A DNA stretch of 40,358 nucleotides, from the NCBI GenBank assembly GCA_964603125.1, contig CAZRUA010000020.1:1-40358 (forward strand), read 5' to 3'. Below are positions 18,193 to 26,359 of the stretch, piece after piece. The stretch's first letter is position 1. Every line of letters starts with the position of its first letter. Both the position numbers and the translations under genes were made by a program. The notes under the pieces are model-generated. The model did no database searches. It saw only the letters and a program-made list of their open reading frames with translations, and was not told the DNA's origin. Origin of the DNA: CAZRUA01 sp964603125. GTDB taxonomy: Bacteria > Bacteroidota > Bacteroidia > B-17B0 > Aurantibacillaceae.

Positions 18193-21134
18193 TTATGTAT
18201 TAAGATTCTTAATTTGACTATTGTCCCACTTTGTTCTTTATTAAGTTCTGCTCTATCTTTCATATCAACAGATATTGCATCTTTATTCCCACTATTCAAC
18301 AAATCAATTCGTTTTGAAGTAGCCTTACTTGCAAACGACTTGTGCGTTTTTTTATTTTGCATATTAATTTGTTTAGAAACCTCCTGCCCTACTCCATTAT
18401 CAACTATTTCAACAATTAGTAAATTCTCATTCTCCAACAAACTTATGCTAAGTGTTAATTTCTTTTCGCCTTTTTTATGACGTAAACCATGTTTAAATGC
18501 ATTCTCCACATAAGGTTGAATTAATAAGCCAGGTATTTCAATCGAATCAACATCTATGTTTTTATCTAGTATAATCTCATGGCTAAATTCTCCTTCAAGC
18601 AGCATAGCTTCCAACTCGATATAGATTCTTAAAATTTCTATCTCCTCCGACAACTTAATTCTTTCATTCGAACTATTATCTAAGACCTTTCGCATCAAAT
18701 CAGAAAACTCGCTTAAATAAAGTACTGCATTTTTTTTATCGTTATCATAGATATATCCCTTTATTGAGTTCAATACATTAAAAATAAAATGGGGATTCAT
18801 TTGAGCTTTCAATGCTGATTGTTGAACCAAACGTAATTCATTTTCCAACTTAATTTTTTTTAATTCCTCCAACTGTTTTTTTCTTATTTTTTTAACACGA
18901 ATTAAAAATATAAAATAGAAAACTAGCATTAGAAAAAACAACATTAATGCAATAAACCAAAATCGTAACCAAAAAGGAGGTTTTACATAACCTATAAGTC
19001 TTATGGTATTCTCTGAATCCTTCCCTAAATGATTTATAACTTTGACTTCCAAAACAAAGTTGCCATAAGGCATAGATTGAATATCTAAACTTTCAATGGT
19101 TGAGGGTAAACTTATCCAATTACTATCCGAACTAACGATTCGATATGCATATTTAAATGTGGCATTAGAAGAATAAGAAATGCCTGAAAGTTTCAAACTA
19201 AGTTTTTGCTTATAGTCAAAAATTAATTCATTTCCGTTTACTAATTTACCATCGATATTTATTTCATCAACATAAATATAGGATTGATATTGTTTCTTTT
19301 CAAAACTAGATGGAATCTGATTAACACCAAGAGCAGTGGCTACATAAGCAGTTTTGCCAATAAAATCAACACCTATAACTTCATTAGATGACAAACCATC
19401 AAGTCGATTTATTAACTCTTGTTTTTTTAACTCTAAATTATACTTAAACAAGCCTAAATTGGTTGCTATGTATAGCACTCCTTCATTCAAACGCAATTGC
19501 GTTGCTTGCATATTACTTGGCAAGTCAAGAAACAAACTTGCAGAATTTGAACCATTAATTACAAAAACCTTATTCTCAAATGTCAAAGCATAAAGTAATT
19601 TGTTCTTCGTATCAAAAGCTAAGGAACTAACTTGCTTACTAGTAAAGAAAGTATCATTGGCAATCCAATGCGAATTTACACTCTTGTAAACAATCAAACC
19701 CTCGTTTGTTGCAACGAACAATCTATTTCCAAGACAATCAAAAGTAATCTCTCGTGACCACGCATTTGTCAGAGTATCCACAGCCTGCTCAATTCTTAAA
19801 TTCTTAAAAATAAAAGCCCCCACAGATGAAGCTACAATGTATTCATTATGAATAGGTAGTATATATTTAGCGGTTGTAAAATGCGTATTTAAAATCTCAA
19901 TTCGCTTATCTTTAAAACTATATAAATTGTTATTTATATTGAAACAAATACTTTTATTAATACTGTCATAAAATAGACATTGAATATCTGCCTTTTTATC
20001 TAATGAAAATACATTTTGCAAATTACTTGAAGGATTTAATAGAGCTAACTCTCCGTTGATATTAGTGGTGTAAACCAAACTATCAACTGTTATTATTTTA
20101 TTTACTTTCTGCGAACCAAAATCCACTTTATTAATAATCCAGTGTTTTATATTAAAATTTGGGATACGTAAAAGCCCATTTTGCAAAGTAGAAACCCAAA
20201 AATTCTCTTCCTGATCTAAAATGGCTCCTGAAACTGCTTTACTATCAAAAACCGAAACTCCTTTATCCAACTTCGGATCATAAATGATTAAACCTGAATA
20301 GGTAGTAATGTAAAGAAGACCATCTTTCAAAATTCTAATATCGGTTAATTTAGAATCTTTGAGCGTTTCATTTAAAAAAGAAGATTTTAATTCTTGTACT
20401 TTGCCATCCGCAATTTTATAAAAAATTGGTTTTGAACGATGAAAAAGCCAACTTTCATTCTCACTTACCTCCAAAATATATTCACTAGCCACAGTTCCAT
20501 TCTCAAAAGTTACCGGAATATTGAACAATTTTTCTTTTGTTATTGAAGCGATCCCATTAAAACAAATAAATGACACAACGCCATTATTAACTCTACAGGA
20601 ATGCGTAAATAGAAATTGATCTACTTTTCCGTTCGAATCAAAATCATCGAACTTTCTCCACTTTCTGCTCTTTTCATTATAGCTACTAATGCCATGTTCA
20701 CCACAAACCCATAAATTGTAATCATCATCGCATGTAATATTTGAAATTTTTCCATTCCACTCACTAAGATTTATTAAAGAGTCATTTTCAATATAAAAAA
20801 GTTGGCCGCTAAAATTGTAGCTATAAATTCTTCCTGAACTTGAAATACATAAACCTGTTAAAGCCTTAGATTTTTGTGAATTGCTTTTAATTTTTTTGCA
20901 TCTAACGCCATCAAACTTATAAATGCCTGCATCGGATCCAAACCAAATAAATCCTTTGCTATCCTGTATCAAACTATAAATTTCATTGCTTGGAAGCCCA
21001 TTTTCAGTGTTCAATTGAAAATATGAGGGGTCTTGTGAAAAAACTCTAATTGAAACGAATATGAAATAAAACAAGAATACCTTAACTCTTGCTGTTACTC
21101 TGCCAACTAAAAAGTTATTTTCTATTATAAACAA
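18189..21134 (-). CDS. Propeller-sensor histidine kinase of the LytS type
   Basis: A 981-residue membrane sensor kinase. After an N-terminal hydrophobic leader (ends about residue 34, RVFSQ), residues about 40-625 form a periplasmic two-component-regulator beta-propeller: GLPSNEIYSLIQDSKGFIWFGS is its hallmark first blade. A Y_Y_Y-like domain (about 635-715), one transmembrane helix (about 722-746), a LytS-type His_kinase domain with phosphoacceptor H782 in QMNPHFIFNVLNSI, and a HATPase (about 865-980; PYVENAFKHG, then DNGVGQ) follow. No ATG lies between the in-frame stop near 21201 and the propeller, so a TTG start at 21134 is used here. It overlaps the LytTR gene by 4 nt. Such kinases often sense glycans or surface status; the ligand is unknown. 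Confidence 0.93.
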   Translation of the reverse strand: MFIIENNFLVGRVTARVKVFLFYFIFVSIRVFSQDPSYFQLNTENGLPSNEIYSLIQDSKGFIWFGSDAGIYKFDGVRCKKIKSNSQKSKALTGLCISSSGRIYSYNFSGQLFYIENDSLINLSEWNGKISNITCDDDYNLWVCGEHGISSYNEKSRKWRKFDDFDSNGKVDQFLFTHSCRVNNGVVSFICFNGIASITKEKLFNIPVTFENGTVASEYILEVSENESWLFHRSKPIFYKIADGKVQELKSSFLNETLKDSKLTDIRILKDGLLYITTYSGLIIYDPKLDKGVSVFDSKAVSGAILDQEENFWVSTLQNGLLRIPNFNIKHWIINKVDFGSQKVNKIITVDSLVYTTNINGELALLNPSSNLQNVFSLDKKADIQCLFYDSINKSICFNINNNLYSFKDKRIEILNTHFTTAKYILPIHNEYIVASSVGAFIFKNLRIEQAVDTLTNAWSREITFDCLGNRLFVATNEGLIVYKSVNSHWIANDTFFTSKQVSSLAFDTKNKLLYALTFENKVFVINGSNSASLFLDLPSNMQATQLRLNEGVLYIATNLGLFKYNLELKKQELINRLDGLSSNEVIGVDFIGKTAYVATALGVNQIPSSFEKKQYQSYIYVDEINIDGKLVNGNELIFDYKQKLSLKLSGISYSSNATFKYAYRIVSSDSNWISLPSTIESLDIQSMPYGNFVLEVKVINHLGKDSENTIRLIGYVKPPFWLRFWFIALMLFFLMLVFYFIFLIRVKKIRKKQLEELKKIKLENELRLVQQSALKAQMNPHFIFNVLNSIKGYIYDNDKKNAVLYLSEFSDLMRKVLDNSSNERIKLSEEIEILRIYIELEAMLLEGEFSHEIILDKNIDVDSIEIPGLLIQPYVENAFKHGLRHKKGEKKLTLSISLLENENLLIVEIVDNGVGQEVSKQINMQNKKTHKSFASKATSKRIDLLNSGNKDAISVDMKDRAELNKEQSGTIVKLRILIHK

Positions 21135-21177
21135 TCTTATTAAGCTTTGGAATTTACTTGAAGCAGTGAAAATACAA

Positions 21178-21219
21178 AAAACCCCATTAAATCCAACATA
21201 TCAGAATTAATGGGGTTTT
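21178..21219 (-). terminator. Intrinsic terminator after the delta-60 cargo gene
   Basis: A 13-bp perfect stem (AAAACCCCATTAA with TTAATGGGGTTTT) around a 16-nt loop. On the minus strand the stem is followed by a T-run, so it ends transcription from the gene at 21295-24456 before the kinase gene begins. Confidence 0.8.
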
Positions 21220-21294
21220 GGGGAATTGAAATTTAATATTAGTCTATCTATTTCATGATTTCCTAATTATTCATTCTACATTCAAAATTATTAG

Positions 21295-24200
21295 TTAGTC
21301 TACAACAATTTTTTGTCTTGCTCCATTATCAATACCTACAACAAAATAAATTCCAGCCTGTAAATCAGTAATTGAAACTGAATAATTATTTGCTGCATTT
21401 GTTTTAATTGTTTGTATTGCCTGCCCTAACTCGTTTACAATAGTATACAATCCTTGTTTACTAGTTTTAATTATAAATATTCCATTATTTGGATTTGGCA
21501 TAACTACAATTCCATTATCAATATAATTATTTTTTATTCCAACTGTGGTCACTGCAACACAACTAGAAGTATCTGAACATAAGCCTTGTGTTACAATTAC
21601 TGCATAATTTCCATTAGATGTTGCTGTAAATGAAGCGTTGGTTTCACCAGCAATAGCTGCATTAGCGTTATCACAATCTATCCATTGGTAAGTAGCTCCG
21701 GTAGCATTAGCGATAATAGTTTCTGCGCTTGTGTTAGTTGTTACATCTATTGAAGCTGCTATTGTTAAATTTAATGTAACAGTAGAATCGCAACCAGCAG
21801 CATTAGTTAAAACATAAGTTGCTGTGTTATTACTTGCTGAATAAATGTTACCATCAATCCAAGTAATATCGTTACAAGATGATATTACATCTGTACCAGC
21901 AGTTGCAGCCAATTTAGTATAGTTTAATGTAATTGTTGAATCGCAACCAGCCGTATTAGGTATCACAAATGTTGCCGTGTTATTACTTACTAAATAAGTA
22001 TTACCATCAATCCAAGTTATATCGTTACAAGTAGTAATTGCATCAGTGCTTGCTGTAGGCTGCAAAATTGTTAAGTTAAGTGTGACAGTTGAGTCGCATC
22101 CGCCTCGGGAACCATTTGGAATAGTATATGTTGCAGTGTTATTGCTTGACGAATAAGTAAGTCCATCAATCCAAGTAATTGGCGAACAAGAAGTAATAAC
22201 TGCGGTTCCTGTAGTGGGATAACAATTTAATATTCGTGCAATTTTATTTCTAATTATTCCATTATAGTTAAAAAAAATTCCGACAACAACTATTCTTTCA
22301 TCGGGCTGAATTGATAATGAAACGACGGAATTATCAAACCCGGTTCCTATGTTAAAGCTGGCATCTAATGTCCCATCTGTATTTAAACGAATAATCCGAT
22401 TAGCACTTATCCCATTGTATGAGGTGAAACCTCCTCCGGCAATAATTTTTCCATCGGCTTGTAGTTTAGTTATAATCGGCGGACCTGCGAATCCTGTTCC
22501 AGTAATAAATGTACCATCTACAGTACCATCTGAATTCAATCTGACCATGCCATTAGCAGTTGTTCCATTATAAGCAGTGAAATATCCACTTGCGATAATT
22601 TTTCCATCTGCTTGAGCAGTAACTGATGCTACAATATTGTTCATCCCAGTTCCTATAGTAAAGGTTGGATCTATTGCGCCATTGGAATTTAATCTACAAA
22701 TTCGATTAACACTTGAACCGTTAAAAGAGGTAAAGGTTCCGCCTACATTAATTTTTCCATCCGTTTGAACAGCTAATGAATAAACTGTACTGTTAAAGCC
22801 GGTTCCAGTATTAAATGTAAGATCTAAGGTGCCATCAGAATTTAAACGTGCAATACGATTTACAGTTGTTCCGTTATAGGAGGTAAAAGGACCTCCAACA
22901 ATTATTTTGCCATCTGATTGAATTGCTAATGCATTGGTATATACTCCACTATTAAATCCGGTACCTGTTGTGAAAGTTCCATCGATTGTCCCGTCAGGAT
23001 TCAGTCTAGCAATTCTAAACACGCTTACTCCGTTAAACGAAGTGAAATCACCAGCAATAATAATTTTACCATCAGGTTGCACTACTATTGCATTGACTCC
23101 TGCATCAAAACCAAGTCCTGTGTTAAAACTTGAATCTAAGGTTCCATCAAAATTTAATCGCACTAAGTTGTTTCTTACGGTACCATTATACTGAGTGAAT
23201 CCGCCACCTACTATTATTTTTCCGTCGGGTTGAATTGCAGTGTTATAGACTTGATTGTTAAAACCTGGATGAGGATTAAAACCAACATCTAAACTGCCAT
23301 CTGTATTTAATCTAGCTGTATATTGTCTCGCAATATTGTTAAAGTTTGTAAAGCTACCGAAAAGAACAATTTTTCCATTAGATTGAATTGCAAAAGAAGT
23401 GACTTCGTAGTTAAATCCTGAACCACAATTTAAAGTTGGGTCAATAGTTCCATCAGTGTTAAGTCTTGTAATTTGCGGTATAGTAGTTCCGTTATAATGC
23501 GATAAATATCCTGCCAAAATTATTTTACCATCGGCTTGAAGTTTAGCAGCGAAGTTTGCTCCAATTATTCCTGTACCTGAAGAAAAACTTAAATCGATTG
23601 TTCCATCGGTGTTAAGGCGAGCCATTCTGTTAGCGCTATTTCCATTATAGTCAGTGAATACACCGTAAATAATTGCTTTTCCATCGACTTGCAAGATTAT
23701 GCCAGTAACACCATAATTAAATCCTGTGCCTGTGATATAACTTCCATCAACTGAACCATCGCTATTTAGTCTAACTATTTTATTCACACTATTACCATTG
23801 TAATCAGTGAAACTTCCTACAACAATAATTTTACCATCAGTTTGTGCGGTTATTGAACTAGCAGAGAAATTAAATCCTGTCCCAGTAATAAAGCTAGCAT
23901 CATATGTGCCATCTGAATTTAATCGAGCAATAAATTTTGAGTTAATTCCATTATAAGAACTAAAGAGCCCACAAACTAAAACTTTTCCATCTGCTTGAAT
24001 TGTTAAATGATTTATACTGCCATTAAATCCAGTTCCTACAATAAAACTCATATCTAATGTACCATCTGTGTTTAGCCGGGCAATACTATTTGTGCTAACG
24101 CCATTGAAGGAACTAAAACTTCCTCCAATTAATATCTTACCATCTGTCTGAATTTCAATAGAACTAACGGTCCCATTGAATCCAGTCCCGATTCCAAATG

Positions 24201-24456
24201 AGCTATCTAAACTTCCATCTGTATTTAGTCTGGTAATTTTACTAGCATCGATTCCATGGTAACTAGTAAAATCGCCTCCTGCAACAATTTTCCCGTCTGA
24301 TTGAATGACTGTTGCTTTAACACTTCCATCAAAACCATATCCACTTCCAAAAGTTCCGTCGTCAAATGTGTTGAAAGTTGGGTCGTTAGCGCCAGGTTGA
24401 GCTAAAGTAAATAGCTGCAAAATAATTAATGTTGCAAATAATATAAGTTTTTTCAT
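21295..24456 (-). CDS. T9SS cargo protein with 14 delta-60 propeller repeats
   Basis: A 1,053-residue secreted protein. After the signal peptide (MKKLILFATLIILQLFTLAQ), residues about 30-745 hold 14 delta-60 repeats (the DUF5122 beta-propeller family) of about 52 residues, each with Q-x-DGKI, G-x-F-x-x-Y/F-NG, RLN-x-DG and D-x-x-F-x-x-GTGF. Repeat 14 is degenerate (QPDERI). Three Cys-bearing repeats (W-I-D-G ... GCDST, about 748-892), an Ig-like segment and a type A sorting domain (about 985-1053, ending KIVVD) follow. Two stacked seven-bladed propellers would fit the count. The last part of the gene is identical to that of the next gene upstream. A TGAGTTYGAC pair lies 54 nt before the ATG. 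Ligand and role are unknown. Confidence 0.93.
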   Translation of the reverse strand: MKKLILFATLIILQLFTLAQPGANDPTFNTFDDGTFGSGYGFDGSVKATVIQSDGKIVAGGDFTSYHGIDASKITRLNTDGSLDSSFGIGTGFNGTVSSIEIQTDGKILIGGSFSSFNGVSTNSIARLNTDGTLDMSFIVGTGFNGSINHLTIQADGKVLVCGLFSSYNGINSKFIARLNSDGTYDASFITGTGFNFSASSITAQTDGKIIVVGSFTDYNGNSVNKIVRLNSDGSVDGSYITGTGFNYGVTGIILQVDGKAIIYGVFTDYNGNSANRMARLNTDGTIDLSFSSGTGIIGANFAAKLQADGKIILAGYLSHYNGTTIPQITRLNTDGTIDPTLNCGSGFNYEVTSFAIQSNGKIVLFGSFTNFNNIARQYTARLNTDGSLDVGFNPHPGFNNQVYNTAIQPDGKIIVGGGFTQYNGTVRNNLVRLNFDGTLDSSFNTGLGFDAGVNAIVVQPDGKIIIAGDFTSFNGVSVFRIARLNPDGTIDGTFTTGTGFNSGVYTNALAIQSDGKIIVGGPFTSYNGTTVNRIARLNSDGTLDLTFNTGTGFNSTVYSLAVQTDGKINVGGTFTSFNGSSVNRICRLNSNGAIDPTFTIGTGMNNIVASVTAQADGKIIASGYFTAYNGTTANGMVRLNSDGTVDGTFITGTGFAGPPIITKLQADGKIIAGGGFTSYNGISANRIIRLNTDGTLDASFNIGTGFDNSVVSLSIQPDERIVVVGIFFNYNGIIRNKIARILNCYPTTGTAVITSCSPITWIDGLTYSSSNNTATYTIPNGSRGGCDSTVTLNLTILQPTASTDAITTCNDITWIDGNTYLVSNNTATFVIPNTAGCDSTITLNYTKLAATAGTDVISSCNDITWIDGNIYSASNNTATYVLTNAAGCDSTVTLNLTIAASIDVTTNTSAETIIANATGATYQWIDCDNANAAIAGETNASFTATSNGNYAVIVTQGLCSDTSSCVAVTTVGIKNNYIDNGIVVMPNPNNGIFIIKTSKQGLYTIVNELGQAIQTIKTNAANNYSVSITDLQAGIYFVVGIDNGARQKIVVD
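21362..21804 (-). repeat. 443-nt exact direct repeat, copy 1, in a cargo gene 3' end
   Basis: All 443 bases equal those at 24643-25085 (constant offset of 3,281, no gaps). It covers the last Cys repeat's end, the Ig-like segment and most of the sorting domain. Sequence on both sides diverges at once, although still homologous, which points to gene conversion rather than a fresh whole-gene duplication. Confidence 0.95.
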
Positions 24457-24508
24457 TTGAGATTATTTTGAATGAAAGTATAATTTCCTTTTAAGTAATA
24501 ATAAATAT

Positions 24509-24593
24509 GTTGAGTTCGACGTTTTTTTTGTATGATTTTGACCAAACAATTAAGAATTTAGAATTCTACTCTTTACTTCGTTACTACAATCTT
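24509..24593. repeat. Duplicated gene-end/intergenic cassette, copy 1
   Basis: This stretch joins the upstream element of the delta-60 gene to the 3' end of the gene at 24573. It matches 29223-29305 in order and orientation, including 46 identical bases (24548-24593 equal 29260-29305). The copied unit therefore spans a gene end plus the next gene's control region. Confidence 0.85.
24511..24542 (-). promoter_or_regulatory. TGAGTTYGAC direct-repeat element upstream of the delta-60 gene
   Basis: On the plus strand TGAGTTCGAC (24511-24520) and TGATTTTGAC (24533-24542) form an imperfect direct repeat with a 22-nt period, separated by a run of 8 T. It sits 54 nt before the ATG at 24456. TACTTTCA on the minus strand at 24473-24480 is a possible weak -7 box. 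Two close relatives occur at 29225 and 39730. The layout resembles LytTR operators, but the binding protein is unproved. Confidence 0.6.
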
Positions 24594-26342
24594 CTGTCTC
24601 GCCCCATTGTTAATTCCCACAACAAAATAAACACCCGCTTGCAAATCAGTAATTGAAACTGAATAATTATTTGCTGCATTTGTTTTAATTGTTTGTATTG
24701 CCTGCCCTAACTCGTTTACAATAGTATACAATCCTTGTTTACTAGTTTTAATTATAAATATTCCATTATTTGGATTTGGCATAACTACAATTCCATTATC
24801 AATATAATTATTTTTTATTCCAACTGTGGTCACTGCAACACAACTAGAAGTATCTGAACATAAGCCTTGTGTTACAATTACTGCATAATTTCCATTAGAT
24901 GTTGCTGTAAATGAAGCGTTGGTTTCACCAGCAATAGCTGCATTAGCGTTATCACAATCTATCCATTGGTAAGTAGCTCCGGTAGCATTAGCGATAATAG
25001 TTTCTGCGCTTGTGTTAGTTGTTACATCTATTGAAGCTGCTATTGTTAAATTTAATGTAACAGTAGAATCGCAACCAGCAGCATTGGTTAATATAAAAGT
25101 AGCCGTGCTGTTGCTTGTTGTGTAGGTATTTCCGTCAATCCAAGTAATTGGTCCACATGACGTTTGAACATCAGTTCCAACTGTTGCATTTAATCTAGTG
25201 TAATTTAAAGTAACGGTAGAATCGCAACCAGCCGCGTTAGGTACCACAAATGTTGCCGTGTTATTACTTACTGAATAAGTATTACCATCAATCCAGGTTA
25301 TATCATTACATGTAGTAATTACATCAATACCTGTTGTTGCAGCTAGTTTAGTGTAGTTCAATGTAACAGTTGAATCACAGCCAGCGGCGTTGGTTAATAT
25401 AAATGTTGCAGAGTTATTGCTTGTTGAGTATGTGTTACCATCAATCCAAGTAATATCGTTACATGTGGTAATTATATCAGTACCTGTTGTTGCAGCTAGT
25501 TTAGTGTAATTTAATGTAACAGTTGAATCACAGCCAGCAGCATTTGGTAATACAAAGGTAGCGCTAGTATTACTAGCCGAATAAGTAATGCCATTAATCC
25601 AAGTAATATCGTTACAAGAAGTAATTACATCAGTACCAGTTGTTGGTAAACAATACTTAAGTTCTAAATCATCAACCCACAATATTGTGCTGGCATTACC
25701 GGCTCCTTGAACCGAACTTGCCATTGCTGTTATTAAAATATATTGTGGTGTATTAGTGTTGTTGTAGGCAAAGGGCACTGCAAAACGCGTCCATGTGCTT
25801 ACTGAACTAGCTGTACCATTAAAAACTGCTTCACCAATAATATGACTTGTAGATCCTCCTTGGTCTGGACTTGAAACATCAAAATTGTCATGTAATATAG
25901 CGTGTATCCTTGGTGCGTCCGTTCCTCCTAAAGTAAATCTAAACCAACCTATCAAACTGTCTGGGCGCCCTATAAACGGGGAATTAAAATCAGGGTTAAC
26001 TGTTAAAGTATGAACATAGTTATTAAGAGGATTTGAAGTTGGAGCTTCCATTTTTCCAGTTGTTGCTACTGCAATGCTTGGCGTTCCAAAAAAACTAGCG
26101 TTATCAAGTTTAAGACAATATGTACCCGAGTGTGGATTCGTTGCTTCTCTAAAACAAGTTTGTGGACCCAATGCAGAATTTCCACCCCCCGTTTTATTAC
26201 TGTTCCAGTTTGATGGTTCTTCGTTTGAAGATCCGATATTTTGCCAGTTTTCAAAACCACCATTTGGGATGACTGTTTGTGAATAGCCATGAAGAGTTAA
26301 GAATATAGTTCCTAATAGGAAATTTAATTTGTTTTTTTTCAT
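24573..26342 (-). CDS. T9SS cargo protein with PCMD-like domain and four Cys repeats
   Basis: A 589-residue secreted protein. After the signal peptide (to about residue 21, GYSQ), residues about 22-228 resemble the PCMD/carbohydrate-binding jelly rolls of Bacteroidota: IPNGGFENW near the start, SGTYCLKLDN in the middle and ILWVDDLEL at the end. Four about 46-residue repeats follow (about 230-415), each with C-N-D-I-T-W-I-D/N-G, SNNTATF and AAGCDSTVTLN; the two Cys per unit could form disulfides. An Ig-like segment and a type A sorting domain (about 517-589, KIVVTK) end it. It starts 18 nt after the GloVer gene stop, so the two probably share a transcript. Glycan binding is inferred. Confidence 0.92.
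   Translation of the reverse strand: MKKNKLNFLLGTIFLTLHGYSQTVIPNGGFENWQNIGSSNEEPSNWNSNKTGGGNSALGPQTCFREATNPHSGTYCLKLDNASFFGTPSIAVATTGKMEAPTSNPLNNYVHTLTVNPDFNSPFIGRPDSLIGWFRFTLGGTDAPRIHAILHDNFDVSSPDQGGSTSHIIGEAVFNGTASSVSTWTRFAVPFAYNNTNTPQYILITAMASSVQGAGNASTILWVDDLELKYCLPTTGTDVITSCNDITWINGITYSASNTSATFVLPNAAGCDSTVTLNYTKLAATTGTDIITTCNDITWIDGNTYSTSNNSATFILTNAAGCDSTVTLNYTKLAATTGIDVITTCNDITWIDGNTYSVSNNTATFVVPNAAGCDSTVTLNYTRLNATVGTDVQTSCGPITWIDGNTYTTSNSTATFILTNAAGCDSTVTLNLTIAASIDVTTNTSAETIIANATGATYQWIDCDNANAAIAGETNASFTATSNGNYAVIVTQGLCSDTSSCVAVTTVGIKNNYIDNGIVVMPNPNNGIFIIKTSKQGLYTIVNELGQAIQTIKTNAANNYSVSITDLQAGVYFVVGINNGARQKIVVTK
24643..25085 (-). repeat. 443-nt exact direct repeat, copy 2
   Basis: Identical to 21362-21804 over its full length. 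It lies at the same position relative to the stop codon of its gene, so the two encoded secretion tails are the same protein sequence over about 147 residues. Confidence 0.95.
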
Positions 26343-26359
26343 CGTGTTATGTTTATTCT

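Noticed and set aside
22200..24340. Regular DNA repetition that could look like a CRISPR or tandem-repeat array
   Set aside because: The units are about 159 nt, degenerate and stay in frame as 14 delta-60 protein repeats; there are no short identical repeats with unique spacers.
24541..24572. Inverted repeat near AGAATTCT after the PCMD-like gene as a terminator
   Set aside because: The palindrome is only 8 bp, is not followed by a T-run and is part of the copied junction; it is too weak to call.
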